DNA from: Paraburkholderia phenazinium
GTDB taxonomy: Bacteria; Pseudomonadota; Gammaproteobacteria; Burkholderiales; Burkholderiaceae
Assembly: GCF_900142845.1 (NCBI RefSeq)
Contig: NZ_FSRU01000003.1
Coordinates: 806,001 to 870,000 of the forward strand
Direction: 5' to 3'
Length of the DNA stretch: 64,000 nucleotides
Shown: one piece after another, positions 1-9,804 of the stretch
Position numbering within the stretch: position 1 is the stretch's first letter
Layout: every line of letters starts with the position of its first letter
The notes under the pieces: model-generated
What the model saw: the letters and a program-made list of their open reading frames with translations, nothing else
Database searches by the model: none
Told to the model about the DNA's origin: nothing
Program-made: the position numbers and the translations under genes

Positions 1-66
1 CTTGACGCAGCCGGCAGCCCGCTCACCTTGACCTTGCAAGGCTTCGACCATTTCCATGCAGACTGA
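1..66 (+). CDS. thiL: Thiamine-monophosphate kinase, C-terminal end only
   Basis: The window opens inside a reading frame that ends at the TGA at 64-66. The last 21 residues end in GFDHFHAD, which resembles the C-terminus of ThiL, the enzyme that phosphorylates thiamine monophosphate to thiamine diphosphate. The next gene, pgpA, starts inside this frame at position 56, and thiL-pgpA is a common proteobacterial gene pair. The call rests on this short tail and the neighbour, so it is likely but not proven. Confidence 0.7.
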   Translation, partial: LDAAGSPLTLTLQGFDHFHAD

Positions 67-658
67 ACCCGCGCTCGGCCCCGCAGACGACTTTCGGGGC
101 GGCCCTCCGGCCGGCCCGTCGCATGGCGGTCCGTCGGGAGACACGCCCGGCACGCCCGAGCCGCGCCCCTCGCGGCCACGTCGCGCGACCGCCCGTTTCA
201 TGCTGTCGCATCCGCTGCATCTGATTTCGCTCGGCTTCGGCAGCGGCCTGTCGCCGATCATGCCGGGCACGATGGGCACACTGTTCGCCTGGGCGTCGTT
301 CGCGGCGCTCAACCGCTATCTGACGGTGCTCGACTGGGGCGTGCTGATCATCGTGGGCTTTTTTGCCGGCATTTCGATCTGCGGCTTCACGGCGAAAAAA
401 CTCGGCATCGACGATCCATCGCCGGTCGTGTGGGACGAAATCGTCGCGTTCTGGCTGGTGCTGCTGATGGTGACGCCGGTGAGCGTCACCGGCCAGGCAT
501 GGGCCTTCGTCGTGTTCCGTTTCTTCGACATGGTGAAACCTCCGCCGATCCGTTACTTCGACCGCAGACTGAAAGGCGGCTTTGGCATTATGTTCGATGA
601 CCTGGTCGCAGCGTTTTTCACCTTGCTGGTGATCGCGCTGTGGCGCATGTCGGTCTAA
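56..658 (+). CDS. pgpA: Phosphatidylglycerophosphatase A
   Basis: PgpA removes the phosphate from phosphatidylglycerophosphate at the inner membrane to give phosphatidylglycerol. The family signature is clear: GFGSGLSPIMPGTMGT near residues 58-73, then several hydrophobic segments and a DDPSPVVWDEIVAFW block with the conserved acidic residues. The 200-residue frame has about 48 poorly conserved Pro/Gly/Arg-rich N-terminal residues. A start at the ATG at 200 would give a protein nearer the usual length. I kept 56 because it overlaps the thiL stop, as expected for translational coupling. Function is secure, start codon less so. Confidence 0.9.
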   Translation: MQTEPALGPADDFRGGPPAGPSHGGPSGDTPGTPEPRPSRPRRATARFMLSHPLHLISLGFGSGLSPIMPGTMGTLFAWASFAALNRYLTVLDWGVLIIVGFFAGISICGFTAKKLGIDDPSPVVWDEIVAFWLVLLMVTPVSVTGQAWAFVVFRFFDMVKPPPIRYFDRRLKGGFGIMFDDLVAAFFTLLVIALWRMSV

Positions 659-683
659 CCGTCTCACGTTTTCGGACTTACGC

Positions 684-1184
684 ATGGCTACCGATTCCGT
701 CGTTCACCAACTCGCTATCCGCGTGAGCAACCGGTTGCGCGACGAACGCCTGATGCTCGTGACCGCCGAGTCCTGCACGGGCGGCATGGTCGCGACCGCG
801 ATCACCGATATCTCCGGCAGCAGCGGCTGGTTCGAGCGGGGCTTCGTCACCTATTCGAATCAGGCCAAGAGCGAGATGATCGGCGTGCCGGCCGATCTGA
901 TCGAAAAGCACGGCGCGGTCAGCGAACCGGTCGCCCGCGCGATGGCCGAAGGGGCGCTGCGCAATAGCCGGGCGCAGGTGTCGCTGTCGATCACCGGCGT
1001 GGCGGGCCCCGCCGGCGGCACCGAGAGCAAGCCGGTCGGCACCGTGTCGTTCGGCTGGAGCAACCGCTTGCATACCGCCGTCGAAACGATGGTGTTCAAG
1101 GGTGACCGCGAGAAGATCCGCACCCAGGCGGCCGCGCATGCGCTGCGTGGGGTGCTGGCGTTGCTTGATGAGCGCGAGCGCTAA
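684..1184 (+). CDS. pncC: Nicotinamide-nucleotide amidohydrolase (stand-alone CinA C-terminal domain)
   Basis: This 166-residue protein is the CinA C-terminal domain alone, without the N-terminal MoCF-like domain of full CinA. PncC-type enzymes deamidate NMN to nicotinic acid mononucleotide in the pyridine nucleotide salvage cycle. The family motifs are present: AESCTGG at residues 28-34 and SITGVAGPAGG at about 102-112. It lies 25 bp after pgpA in the same direction, as in many betaproteobacteria. The domain call is firm; the enzymatic role follows characterised homologues. Confidence 0.88.
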   Translation: MATDSVVHQLAIRVSNRLRDERLMLVTAESCTGGMVATAITDISGSSGWFERGFVTYSNQAKSEMIGVPADLIEKHGAVSEPVARAMAEGALRNSRAQVSLSITGVAGPAGGTESKPVGTVSFGWSNRLHTAVETMVFKGDREKIRTQAAAHALRGVLALLDERER

Positions 1185-1193
1185 ACACCGACT

Positions 1194-1712
1194 ATGCCGA
1201 CTCCCGACCTTGCCAAAGACGAACTGATCCGCCGCTTCGATCTGAAGCCGCATCCCGAGGGCGGTTTTTTCCGCGAAACCTATCGCTCGAGCGCGACCGT
1301 GAACCGCGATGGGTCGGGCGAGACGCGCTCGGCGTCGACGGCGATCTATTACCTGCTATGCGACGGTGCGCATTCCGCGTGGCATCGGATCAGGTCCGAC
1401 GAAGTCTGGCATTTCTATGCCGGTGAACCGTTGCTTGTCCATGTGCTCGACGAAGCGGGCAAGCTGATCACGCATCGGCTAGGCAATCCGCTGACTCATC
1501 CGGGTAGCGTGTTTCAGGCCGTCGTGCCAGCGGGGTTGTGGTTTGCAGCGGAGTGCGAGAATCCGGCGACGTTCGCGCTGGTGGGCTGCACTGTGGCGCC
1601 GGGATTCGAGTTCAGCGAGTTCGAGTTGGCTGAGGTCGACGCGCTGCGCAGCGCGTATCCAACGCATGCGGAATTCATCGCGCGGCTGGGGCCGGCGGAC
1701 CGCCCCGCCTAA
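1194..1712 (+). CDS. Cupin protein, DUF985 family
   Basis: A 172-residue cupin-fold protein of the DUF985 type. It shows the family opening LKPHPEGGFFRETYRS near residues 17-32, a central IYYLLCDGAHSAWHRIRSDEVWHFYAG block with cupin-type His/Glu ligand positions, and a late VVPAGLWFAAE segment. The biochemical function of the family is not settled; sugar epimerase-like or sugar-binding roles have been proposed. It starts 9 bp after pncC, so it is probably cotranscribed with pgpA and pncC. It ends just before the converging pyrF gene. Confidence 0.8.
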   Translation: MPTPDLAKDELIRRFDLKPHPEGGFFRETYRSSATVNRDGSGETRSASTAIYYLLCDGAHSAWHRIRSDEVWHFYAGEPLLVHVLDEAGKLITHRLGNPLTHPGSVFQAVVPAGLWFAAECENPATFALVGCTVAPGFEFSEFELAEVDALRSAYPTHAEFIARLGPADRPA

Positions 1713-1763
1713 ATAAAGCGGACGATCGCGGCTACCGCTTGAACGCCGGCAGCCGCTCGCCCA

Positions 1764-2579
1764 TCACCGATACGCGTTAATCCGATCGCGCGTCTCTTGT
1801 GCAGCCTTCGCCGCCGCCTGACCGAAGTCCTCGCCCTTACCGGCGTAGATAATCGCGCGCGACGAGTTGATCAGCATCCCGGTGCCCGCCGCCGTGCGGC
1901 CGGCGTTCACCGTTGCTTCGACATCGCCGCCCTGCGCGCCGATGCCCGGAATCAGCAGCGGCATCTCGCCCACGATCCCGCGCACAACTTCGATCTCCTT
2001 CGGGAACGTCGCGCCCACCACCAGCCCAAGCTGGCCACTCGCATTCCACTTGTCCGCGGCCAGTTGTGCGACCACCTGATATAGCGGCCGCCCTGCCGTA
2101 TCGAGAAACTGCAGATCGGAGCCGCCCGGGTTGGAGGTGCGGCACAGCACGATCACGCCTTTGCCCGGGTGCGCCAGATACGGCTCGATCGAGTCGAAGC
2201 CCATATACGGGTTCACAGTGACGGCGTCCGCCTGATAGCGCTCGAACACCTCGCGCGCGTACTGCTCGGCGGTGCTGCCGATATCGCCGCGCTTCGCGTC
2301 GAGAATCACCGGCAAGCCCGGATGGTTCTGATGGATGTGCGCAATCAGTTGTTCAAGCTGGTCTTCCGCGCGATGGGCGGCGAAGTAGGCAATCTGCGGC
2401 TTGAACGAGGAGGCGTACGGCGCGGTGGCATCGACGATCGTGCGGCAAAACTCGAAGATGGCGTCGGCACGGCCGGCCAGCGCAGCCGGGAATTTCGCGG
2501 GCTCGGGGTCGAGGCCGACGCACAGCAGCGAATTGGTGCGCTGCCAGGCGTCGTTGAGGGTCTGGATGAAAGTGGGCAT
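1764..2579 (-). CDS. pyrF: Orotidine 5'-phosphate decarboxylase, long (type 2) form
   Basis: PyrF decarboxylates OMP to UMP, the last step of de novo pyrimidine synthesis. The 271-residue protein is of the longer OMP decarboxylase class. It carries the catalytic block [11 protein letters not shown] with Asp94, Lys96 and Asp99, an N-terminal LCVGLDPEP phosphate/base-binding segment, and late [11 protein letters not shown] and [13 protein letters not shown] motifs. The frame is open 32 codons further upstream, but the family N-terminus starts at [12 protein letters not shown], so the ATG at 2579 is chosen. It converges with the pncC/cupin genes. Confidence 0.95.
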   Translation of the reverse strand: MPTFIQTLNDAWQRTNSLLCVGLDPEPAKFPAALAGRADAIFEFCRTIVDATAPYASSFKPQIAYFAAHRAEDQLEQLIAHIHQNHPGLPVILDAKRGDIGSTAEQYAREVFERYQADAVTVNPYMGFDSIEPYLAHPGKGVIVLCRTSNPGGSDLQFLDTAGRPLYQVVAQLAADKWNASGQLGLVVGATFPKEIEVVRGIVGEMPLLIPGIGAQGGDVEATVNAGRTAAGTGMLINSSRAIIYAGKGEDFGQAAAKAAQETRDRINAYR

Positions 2580-2744
2580 GGTGAGCTCGCGGCGGGCCAA
2601 TGGGAGAAGTGGCGCGTATTTTACCCGTCCTCGCACGCGGGGCACGCCGCCCTGCGTAGCCGCATGCGCCACCACGCGTCACGACACCGGAGCCTTCCGG
2701 GAACCGAGTGCGCCGCGGCGCTGCGCGCCAGCCGCCCGCCTGAC

Positions 2745-3809
2745 TCACTGCTTCCGTGAACTCCGCGCCCCTGCCGCTGCGCGCAAGCCGGTCCGCTCGA
2801 CCGTGAAGCGAAACGACCGCGCGAGGCGCTCGCCGCGCGCCAGCATCGTCATGCCGTGCGATGCCGCCCCACCCGGCAGGTTCACCGCATTGATCGGATG
2901 ATCCACCGGCTCGAAGCAAAAGAAGTCTTCGCCGGGCGGCGTGTAGAGCACGTAGTAATCGGCATCCGACGCGATCGTCAACGACAGCCGCCGCTTCGGC
3001 CAGACAACCGCCGCCTGCCCGCTCCAGCCGGTGAAGGCGTGATTGACGATGGTCTCCGGCAACGGATACGCCACGCCGAACTGCCAGGCCGGCGGCGCCG
3101 GCACGTGGCGCACCGGCAGCCAGTCGTCGCCTTGCAGCCACAATCCGGCGGCGGCCGCCGACAACTCCGTCTGCGTGTCGCGCACCAGAAACGGATGGAT
3201 GCCGAGCCCGAACGGCAACGCATCGCGCCCCGTGTTTTCGACCTCGAGCGTAATCACGAGCGTCGGGCCTTCCAGCGCATAGGTCTGGGCCGCGCGATAC
3301 GCGTAGGGCTTGCCGTCGCTGCGGTCGAGCGTCAGGCAGACCTTGTCTTGCCCGGTTTCGGCCACCTGCCAGTGGGCCAGCCAGCCGTCGCCGTGAATCG
3401 GCAGCGGCTCGGCGACGCGATTGCGCGGCACGTCGACGCGGCGTCCGCCCACGCCGAAGTGGCCGCCGCCGATCCGGTTCGAATACGGCAACATCGGATA
3501 GCACGCCAACTGGTTGGGGTCGGTATCGGCGGCGATGTGGCGGCAGCGGCGAAAGATCGGCACTAGCGCGCCGTCGCTGCGCCAGTCGAAGCGTGTGATG
3601 CCGCCACCCAGCGACGGCGCCACGTCGAGCCGCAACTGTGCATTGGCCAGCGTCACGCATGCGAACTCGCCCGCACTGCCCTCGCCGACGGCCACAGCCG
3701 ACGTGCTGGGTCCTGCAAGCACCGGATTGGCGGCGGCGGCAAGCCGGGCGCGGCGTGTCTGTGAAGTGGGTGAAGTGGACGAACTGGAAACGAGATTCGC
3801 GACAGTCAT
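2745..3809 (-). CDS. galM: Aldose 1-epimerase (mutarotase)
   Basis: Predicted to interconvert alpha and beta anomers of free sugars, supplying the beta-pyranose to the aldose dehydrogenase encoded upstream. Family features include SLGGGITRF near the N-terminus, LPYSNRIGGG (substrate-binding Asn and Arg), PIHGDGW with the catalytic-type His, LGIHPFL with the second His, and a late PPGEDFFCFEP segment with the general-base Glu. An ATG four codons upstream (3821) overlaps the Shine-Dalgarno GGAG, so the ATG at 3809 is preferred. It lies 214 bp downstream of the lactonase gene in the same direction, as if serving the same sugar pathway. Confidence 0.88.
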   Translation of the reverse strand: MTVANLVSSSSTSPTSQTRRARLAAAANPVLAGPSTSAVAVGEGSAGEFACVTLANAQLRLDVAPSLGGGITRFDWRSDGALVPIFRRCRHIAADTDPNQLACYPMLPYSNRIGGGHFGVGGRRVDVPRNRVAEPLPIHGDGWLAHWQVAETGQDKVCLTLDRSDGKPYAYRAAQTYALEGPTLVITLEVENTGRDALPFGLGIHPFLVRDTQTELSAAAAGLWLQGDDWLPVRHVPAPPAWQFGVAYPLPETIVNHAFTGWSGQAAVVWPKRRLSLTIASDADYYVLYTPPGEDFFCFEPVDHPINAVNLPGGAASHGMTMLARGERLARSFRFTVERTGLRAAAGARSSRKQ

Positions 3810-4023
3810 ATCAGGCTCCATCGAGAGGCATGGGACGTTACCGGCATTGCTGACGGATGTTTATGCGGGCGCCTCGGCTGGCCGCCTCTTTGTGTCCTTG
3901 AATCCTTGAATCGCCCGGTCCCTGCGTGCTGCAGCATGCTACGCAATGGCTGCGTTGCCAAGCCCCGTTGCGACCCAACCTGCTCAAAGCACTGTGGCAC
4001 GCACTCGCGTGCCGCGAAAAAAC

Positions 4024-4950
4024 CTAACTCAACTCACTCGTGCTACGCGCTGCCGGCGCGCCCTGAAAGAGCGCCTCAGGCAACCCGCGCGCGCCAGGTA
4101 CCGCCACGAACACGCCGCCCGCTTGCGCGTCGCCGGCCAGCGCGGACGCGTCCAGATCGATGCGCGCACTCGTGATGTACAACGTGCCGAGCTGCTCCCC
4201 GCCGAGCGCCACGCAACTCGGCTGCACGGTCGGCACCGTCACCCGCGCCGTTTCCACACCATCCGCTCCGTAGCGCACCACGCGCGCTCCGCCCCACTGC
4301 GCATTCCACAAACCGCCGTCGCGGTCGACAGTCGAGCCGTCGGGCTCGCCGGTCGCATCCGCGAGCTTCGTGAACAGACGGTCGTTCGCAACCGTGCCGT
4401 CTGCAGCGTAATCGCACGCGCGAATCTCGCGGGTCGGCGAATCGCAGTAGTACATCGTCGCGCCGTCCGGACTGAAGGCGATGCTGTTCGAAATCGCGGG
4501 CGCCGGCAAGGGCAAGCGCTCGAGCGACAGATCGCGGTTCAGACGATAGAACCCGCCCACTGCGCGCAAGGGCGAACCCTCATCCTTCGTACCGAAGACA
4601 AAGCGCCCCTGACGGTCGCAGCGGCCATCGTTGACGCGCGTGTTCATGCCCGGCTCGACATCGACAATACGCTGAGTCTCGCCAGTTGCAAGGTCGAAGA
4701 ACGCGAGATGTGTCGCGAGTCCGAGTAAAAGGTAGTGCGGATCGGCGCAGAGCGCAAACGTCGCGAGCCGTTCCGGCATGCGCCAGGAGGTGCTGCTCCG
4801 GTCGCGCGGGTCGTAGCGCCAGAGGCGCGCGCCTTCGATATCGGTCCAGTAAAAGCGGCCGCTTCGCGCGCACCAGGTGGCGCCTTCACCAAGCGTGCAT
4901 TTCGCGTCGATCAGCAGTGTTGCGCGCACAGCACGCTTAGGCTCGCTCAC
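4024..4950 (-). CDS. SMP-30/gluconolaconase-family sugar lactonase
   Basis: A 308-residue six-bladed propeller of the SMP-30/gluconolactonase family. It is expected to hydrolyse the aldono-lactone made by the neighbouring dehydrogenase, for example galactono- or arabinono-lactone. Visible motifs are CTLGEGATW (metal-binding Glu), MNTRVNDGRCDRQGRFVFG, ISNSIAFSPDG and TGEPDGSTVDRDGGLW, which carry the usual Glu, Asn, Asn and Asp metal ligands. The start is a GTG at 4950 that overlaps the stop of the upstream SDR gene by four bases, so the two are translationally coupled. Exact sugar specificity cannot be read from sequence. Confidence 0.87.
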   Translation of the reverse strand: MSEPKRAVRATLLIDAKCTLGEGATWCARSGRFYWTDIEGARLWRYDPRDRSSTSWRMPERLATFALCADPHYLLLGLATHLAFFDLATGETQRIVDVEPGMNTRVNDGRCDRQGRFVFGTKDEGSPLRAVGGFYRLNRDLSLERLPLPAPAISNSIAFSPDGATMYYCDSPTREIRACDYAADGTVANDRLFTKLADATGEPDGSTVDRDGGLWNAQWGGARVVRYGADGVETARVTVPTVQPSCVALGGEQLGTLYITSARIDLDASALAGDAQAGGVFVAVPGARGLPEALFQGAPAARSTSELS

Positions 4951-5747
4951 GCCCAACCTCCGTCGACGATGATGTCCTGCGCCGTGATCAGACGGCTGTC
5001 GTCCGCGGCGAGGAAAAGCGCCATGCGGGCCAGATCCTCGGGCATCAACTCGGCGTCGATGCACTGCCCTTCCTTGATCGCACGGCGCCCGGCATCGTCG
5101 AGCCACAGGCGCTTCTGCTTCTCGGTCATCACCCAGCCCGGCGCCAGCGTGTTCACGCGGATGTTGAAATGGCCGAGATCGCGCGCCAGACCGCGCGTGA
5201 GGCCCTGGACCGCCGACTTCGACATCACGTACACCGGATAGCCGCCGTTCTTCAGCATCCAGCTGATCGAGCCGAGATTGATGATCGAGCCCCGACCGGC
5301 CGCTTTCATATCGCCCGCCACAGCCTGGGCCGCAAAGAATTGATGACGCAGGTTGACGGCGATGCCGGCGTCGAACGATTCGGGCGTCACCTCTTCGATC
5401 TGGTGACGCTTGTCGTTCGCGGCGTTGTTGACGAGCACCTCGATCGGGCCGAGTGCGGCCTTGACGTCGGCGATCGCCTTGCGCAACGCGTCGATGTCGG
5501 TCAGGTCGCACGGCAGGAACAGCGGCTTGTGGCGCGAGTCGCCGAGTTCATCGGCGAGCGCCTCGCCGGCGCTTGCGTCGATATCGAAGAACGCGACCCG
5601 CGAGCCCTGCGCCGCGAAGTGCTCGACGAACGACGCGCCGATCCCGGTCGCGCCGCCCGTAATCAGCACGGCCCGGTCTGCAAGGCTCGGATAGCGCGCA
5701 TATACGTTGTCCGCCTGGCGGGCCTTCGCATTGGCAGGAGACGACAT
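4947..5747 (-). CDS. SDR aldose 1-dehydrogenase (D-galactose / L-arabinose / D-xylose type)
   Basis: A 266-residue short-chain dehydrogenase with the cofactor motif TGGATGIG, the core motif NNAANDKRH, GSISW, and YVMSK as the catalytic Tyr-Lys pair. VNLRH, the GSISW block and VDGGWA at the C-terminus resemble the Caulobacter-type xylose 1-dehydrogenase and related galactose/arabinose 1-dehydrogenases. The probable reaction is NAD(P)-dependent oxidation of the sugar at C1 to the lactone, which the coupled SMP-30 protein would open. A Shine-Dalgarno AGGA lies 8 bases before the start. The substrate is inferred from the AraFGH and DgoKA neighbours. Confidence 0.85.
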   Translation of the reverse strand: MSSPANAKARQADNVYARYPSLADRAVLITGGATGIGASFVEHFAAQGSRVAFFDIDASAGEALADELGDSRHKPLFLPCDLTDIDALRKAIADVKAALGPIEVLVNNAANDKRHQIEEVTPESFDAGIAVNLRHQFFAAQAVAGDMKAAGRGSIINLGSISWMLKNGGYPVYVMSKSAVQGLTRGLARDLGHFNIRVNTLAPGWVMTEKQKRLWLDDAGRRAIKEGQCIDAELMPEDLARMALFLAADDSRLITAQDIIVDGGWA

Positions 5748-5800
5748 CGTTCGATTCCTATTCTATTGAGGTACTAAGCAACGTAGCGGGACAGCGCGCG

Positions 5801-6817
5801 TCAATCGCGCGAGCCGCGATTCTTCAACTGGTCGAGCAGCACGGCGGCGAGCAGGATCGCACCGCGCACGAGGTACTGATAGAACGCGTCGATGTTGAGC
5901 AGGTTCATCACGTTCTCGACCGTGCCCATGATCAGCACGCCGATCACCACGCCCGAAATCGTCGCCCGGCCGCCCAGCAGCGACACGCCGCCCAGCACGC
6001 ATGCGGAGATCACGTTCAGCTCGAAGCCTTCAGCCGCGTTCGGCTGCCCGGAGGTGATACGCGAGGCGAGAATCACGCCGGCCAGCGCGGTGACCGCGCC
6101 CTGCACCAGGAAAATATACACACGGGTGCGCTCGACGTTGATACCGGCCAGACGCGAAGCTTCCGGATTGCCGCCGATCGCCAGCGTATTGCGGCCATAC
6201 ACGGTCTGGTTGAGCATCACGCCGAACACGATGAAGCACAGCAGCGTGACCCAGATCGGCAGCGACACGCCGAACATCGACAGGCCGCCCAGCGCGATAA
6301 ACGTATCCGACGACACCCCCACGGCCTGCCCATGCGACACGATAAAACCAAGGCCGCGAACGATTTCCATGGTCGCCAGCGTGGTGATCAGCGCGTTGAT
6401 GCGCAGATACGCAATCACCGCGCCGTTGATGAAACCGATCACGCCGCCCGCCACGACCGCCGCGATGATCGCGATGAAGGTGTTGCCGGTGGCGTTGAGC
6501 ACCATGGCGCACAGCACGCCGGCGAATGCGACGGTGGAACCCACGGACAGGTCGAAGTCACGTGAAGCGAGACAGAACATCATCGTGCACGCGACCATGC
6601 CGATCTGCGAGATCGACAACGCGAGCCCGAGCATGTTTTCGATCGAGAAAAAGTGATCGACAGTCAGGGACATCGTGATGAACATGATCGCGAAGATCAC
6701 GATCAGGCTGTAGTCGGTGACCTGCTGCCACCATTTCTGCTTGTCGTTGCTCTGTGGAATCAGCGCTTCGGCGGCGCCCTTGGCGGCCTGTTGCGCGAGG
6801 TTTTCTCTGGCTTGCAT
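5801..6817 (-). CDS. araH: L-arabinose-type ABC transporter permease
   Basis: This 338-residue integral membrane protein is the permease of a CUT2-family sugar importer. It has about eight to ten hydrophobic segments, a conserved VGMVACTMMFCLASRDFDLSVG-type block in the N-terminal third (only partly quoted), and the EAS motif region GGNPEASRLAGI near residue 213 that contacts the ATPase. It would work with AraF and AraG encoded immediately upstream in the same direction. The N-terminus MQARENLAQQAAKGAAEA precedes the first membrane segment and looks cytoplasmic. Confidence 0.92.
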   Translation of the reverse strand: MQARENLAQQAAKGAAEALIPQSNDKQKWWQQVTDYSLIVIFAIMFITMSLTVDHFFSIENMLGLALSISQIGMVACTMMFCLASRDFDLSVGSTVAFAGVLCAMVLNATGNTFIAIIAAVVAGGVIGFINGAVIAYLRINALITTLATMEIVRGLGFIVSHGQAVGVSSDTFIALGGLSMFGVSLPIWVTLLCFIVFGVMLNQTVYGRNTLAIGGNPEASRLAGINVERTRVYIFLVQGAVTALAGVILASRITSGQPNAAEGFELNVISACVLGGVSLLGGRATISGVVIGVLIMGTVENVMNLLNIDAFYQYLVRGAILLAAVLLDQLKNRGSRD

Positions 6818-6886
6818 TTGATGACTCCTCCCGTTTTCGTCACGGGCTGACGGGTTATTGGGGACTTGCGTCCGTTCGGTTCAGTT

Positions 6887-8416
6887 TCAGGCCGCCTGCG
6901 AGACGGCGCTTTCCAGTGCGGTCGAACTTTGCGGCAGAGCGAGGCTCAGCACGGCCTGTTCGTTGGCCTGGCTGCGCGGCAGTTCGCCGGAAATGCGGCC
7001 TTGCCGCATCACCACGATCCGGTCGGATACGCCGAGCACTTCCGGCAGTTCAGACGAAATCATCACAATTGCGCAACCGCGTTCCGCGAGCTGATAGATC
7101 ACGTTATAGATCTCATGCTTCGCACCGACGTCGATACCGCGCGTCGGTTCGTCGAGAATCACCACTTTCAGATCGGGCTCCGCGAGCCAGCGCGACAGAA
7201 TCGCCTTCTGCTGGTTGCCGCCCGAGAGGAAACGGATCTTCTGGCGGCGGCTCGGCGTTTTGATCTTCAGCAGCTTGATAAAACGGTCCGCCGTGTCCGC
7301 CTCTTTCTTGCGGTTCAGGAAGAAGCCCGCACGCAGGTAATGGCGCCGGCAACTGATGTTGATGTTCTCGGACACGGTCGCCATCGCGACGATGCCCTCT
7401 TCCTTGCGGTCTTCCGGACACAGCACGATGCCGTGGCGAATCGCTTCGCCGGCGCTGCGCACCTTGATCGGCTTGCCGTCCAGAATCAGCTCGCCGCTCT
7501 TCTTGCTGTCGGCGCCGTACACGAGGTGCATCAGTTCGCTGCGACCCGCGCCCACCAGACCAAAGAAGCCGACGATCTCGCCGCGCCGCACTTCGAAGCT
7601 GGCCGGCTCCTTGAGCGCATGCCCTTCGATCGCCTTGGCGGCGAAACGCACTTCGCCGAGTTCACGCGGCTTGTAACTGTAGATATCCGAGATCTCGCGG
7701 CCGACCATTTCGGCCACGATCGTGTCGCGCTTCACGCCTTCGAGCGTCGGATGCGACGCCACCTTGCGGCCGTCACGGAAGATCGTACAGGCGTCGCACA
7801 ACTCGTAGATTTCGTCCATCCGGTGCGAGATGTAGATCATCGCCCGGTTGTCGGCACGCAGATCGCGCACCAGCTTGAACAGCACTTCGGTCTCGCTGTG
7901 CGACAGCGAGCTGGTCGGCTCGTCCAGCGCAATCACGCGCGCGTTACGCAGCAGCGCCTTGCAGATTTCCACCATCTGCCGCTGGGCGATGGAGAGCCTG
8001 CGCAGCTTTGCATTCGGATCGAGCGCCACGCCCATCGCTTCGAGCCGTTCGCGCACAAAGCGCTTGGCTTCGCGCTTGTTGACCCAGCCGAGTGCATTCG
8101 GCAACTGGCCGAGCAGCAGATTTTCCGCGACCGTGAGGTCGGGCACGTATTGCAGTTCCTGGTGAATCACCGCGATCCCCGAGGCAATCGATGCGGCCGC
8201 GCTACCGAAGCGCACCTCATTGCCGTCGATCATCAGGCGGCCGGAGTTCGGCTGATATTCACCACCGAGAATCTTCAGCAGGGTCGATTTCCCCGCGCCG
8301 TTCTCGCCCATCAGGCCATGCACCTGGCCGACGTTCACGTCGAAGGACACGCCGTCGAGCGCACGCACGCCTGGAAAGACCTTACCGATATTGTCAAAAC
8401 GCAGCGTCGCTGACAC
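6887..8416 (-). CDS. araG: L-arabinose-type ABC transporter ATP-binding protein
   Basis: A double-ATPase subunit typical of CUT2 sugar importers, 509 residues with the chosen start. The N-terminal half has Walker [10 protein letters not shown], signature LSIAQRQ and Walker [13 protein letters not shown]. The C-terminal half has the degenerate P-loop LVGAGRSE, signature LSGGNQQK and [12 protein letters not shown]. It aligns by eye throughout with E. coli AraG, including [12 protein letters not shown] at the N-terminus and IYNVIYQLA. The frame extends 38 codons upstream, but a GTG at 8416 preceded by AGGAGG gives the family N-terminus. It lies between araF and araH. Confidence 0.93.
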   Translation of the reverse strand: MSATLRFDNIGKVFPGVRALDGVSFDVNVGQVHGLMGENGAGKSTLLKILGGEYQPNSGRLMIDGNEVRFGSAAASIASGIAVIHQELQYVPDLTVAENLLLGQLPNALGWVNKREAKRFVRERLEAMGVALDPNAKLRRLSIAQRQMVEICKALLRNARVIALDEPTSSLSHSETEVLFKLVRDLRADNRAMIYISHRMDEIYELCDACTIFRDGRKVASHPTLEGVKRDTIVAEMVGREISDIYSYKPRELGEVRFAAKAIEGHALKEPASFEVRRGEIVGFFGLVGAGRSELMHLVYGADSKKSGELILDGKPIKVRSAGEAIRHGIVLCPEDRKEEGIVAMATVSENINISCRRHYLRAGFFLNRKKEADTADRFIKLLKIKTPSRRQKIRFLSGGNQQKAILSRWLAEPDLKVVILDEPTRGIDVGAKHEIYNVIYQLAERGCAIVMISSELPEVLGVSDRIVVMRQGRISGELPRSQANEQAVLSLALPQSSTALESAVSQAA

Positions 8417-8614
8417 TTCGCCTCCTGTTGCATCCTGTGACCCGTACGGTCCGGCGCGGCTTGCGCCTTTGCCGGCACGACGGTCTGTCTCAACTTCTGT
8501 TGCACCTGCCGGCGCGCGCAGTTCATCCACGTCCTGTGCGCGCCGTCCTGGCAGGCAGGCGCGCCGGAGTCACGCTCCGGCGCGCCTGCTCACCGCACGG
8601 CTAGAGCCGACGGC

Positions 8615-9613
8615 TTACTTCGATGCCAGACCCATCTTTTCACGCACGTCCGCGACGTTGTCACGCGTGGCCAGCATGCCGGTCGTCAGCGTGAGCGCCG
8701 GCGGTTCCTTGCCTTGCGTGATCCAGTCGTACATCAGCGTCGAGGTTTCTTCGCCATGGCGCTTCGGGCTGATGATGACGGTGCCGTAGAAGCCCGTCGG
8801 CGTCGGCTTCTTGAACTCGTTGAGCGCCGAATCCGAACCGCCGATACCGATACCGATCATGTTGTCCGCCTTGAAGCCGCGGCCTTCCGCTGCACGCACG
8901 GCGCCGAGCACGGCTTCGTCGTTCAGGCCGTAAGCGATCCAGTGCTTGAACTGCGGGTTCTTGGTCAGCGCGATGTTGGCGGCGTTGAAGGCGTTTTCCG
9001 TATCGGTCTTCGCCTGCGGCGCTTCAACCACGTTGGCCTTCGGGAAACCGGCGGCCACGAGCGCGTCGGTCGCACCACCGGTGCGGTCAACCGCGGTCGG
9101 CAGCTGGTTGTAAGTCACGTCGATCGCGCCGACGTCCTTCATGTCCCAGCCGCGCTTCTTGATTTCCGCGGCCAGACCATCGCCAACCTGCTTGCCGATG
9201 TTGTAGGCCGAAATGCCCATATGCGGCACCGAAGCGATCGGCTTGCCCGCACCGTCGACGAGGCGGTCGTCGACCGTCATCATCTTCAGTCCGTCAGCCT
9301 TCGCCTTGGCGACAATGCCCGGTCCGAGCTTGACGTCCGGCGTGCAGATAATGAAACCTTGCGCCTTTTGGGCCGCCAGGTTGTCGATCGCGCTCATCAC
9401 CTTCTCGCCCGAGGGTGCGCCGATTTTCACCAGCGTGAAGCCCTTTTCCTTGGCAGCGATCTCAGCAAACTTCCACTCGTCCTGGAACCACGGTTCTTCC
9501 GGCTGCTTCACCAGAAAGCCGATCTTGACGGAGTCAGCGGCTTGCACGACGGGGGCGTTGAACAGCACACCTGCTGCTGCGGCTGCCAGCGTGAGGAAAA
9601 TTCTACGTTTCAT
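8615..9613 (-). CDS. araF: Periplasmic L-arabinose-binding protein
   Basis: The 332-residue periplasmic solute-binding protein of the importer. It has an N-terminal signal peptide (MKRRIFLTLAAAAAGVLF, cleavage likely after VVQA near residue 25). The mature N-terminus SVKIGFLVKQPEEPWFQDEW closely matches E. coli AraF, as do GFIICTPDVKLG, IGIGIGGSDSALNEF and TGFYGTVIISP. Araf-type proteins bind L-arabinose and often D-galactose. A Shine-Dalgarno AGGAG sits 8 bases before the start. A 191 bp gap separates it from the upstream SDR gene and may hold an internal promoter or processing site. Confidence 0.93.
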   Translation of the reverse strand: MKRRIFLTLAAAAAGVLFNAPVVQAADSVKIGFLVKQPEEPWFQDEWKFAEIAAKEKGFTLVKIGAPSGEKVMSAIDNLAAQKAQGFIICTPDVKLGPGIVAKAKADGLKMMTVDDRLVDGAGKPIASVPHMGISAYNIGKQVGDGLAAEIKKRGWDMKDVGAIDVTYNQLPTAVDRTGGATDALVAAGFPKANVVEAPQAKTDTENAFNAANIALTKNPQFKHWIAYGLNDEAVLGAVRAAEGRGFKADNMIGIGIGGSDSALNEFKKPTPTGFYGTVIISPKRHGEETSTLMYDWITQGKEPPALTLTTGMLATRDNVADVREKMGLASK

Positions 9614-9804
9614 GTTGCAGTCTCCTGACTAATTAGTAGATAACGAGAAGGTATCGGCCGCGTCTTCTTATCCGGTCCTGACACACGCGGCCAGCGCGTC
9701 AACCGGCTAAAACGGATCGTTGCGCTCTGTGGCGCTTCGCATTCTTTTGCTTCGCGGCAGCGCGCTTTCCACGGCGCGCCGCCTTTGTTTCTCCAGACGG
9801 TGGC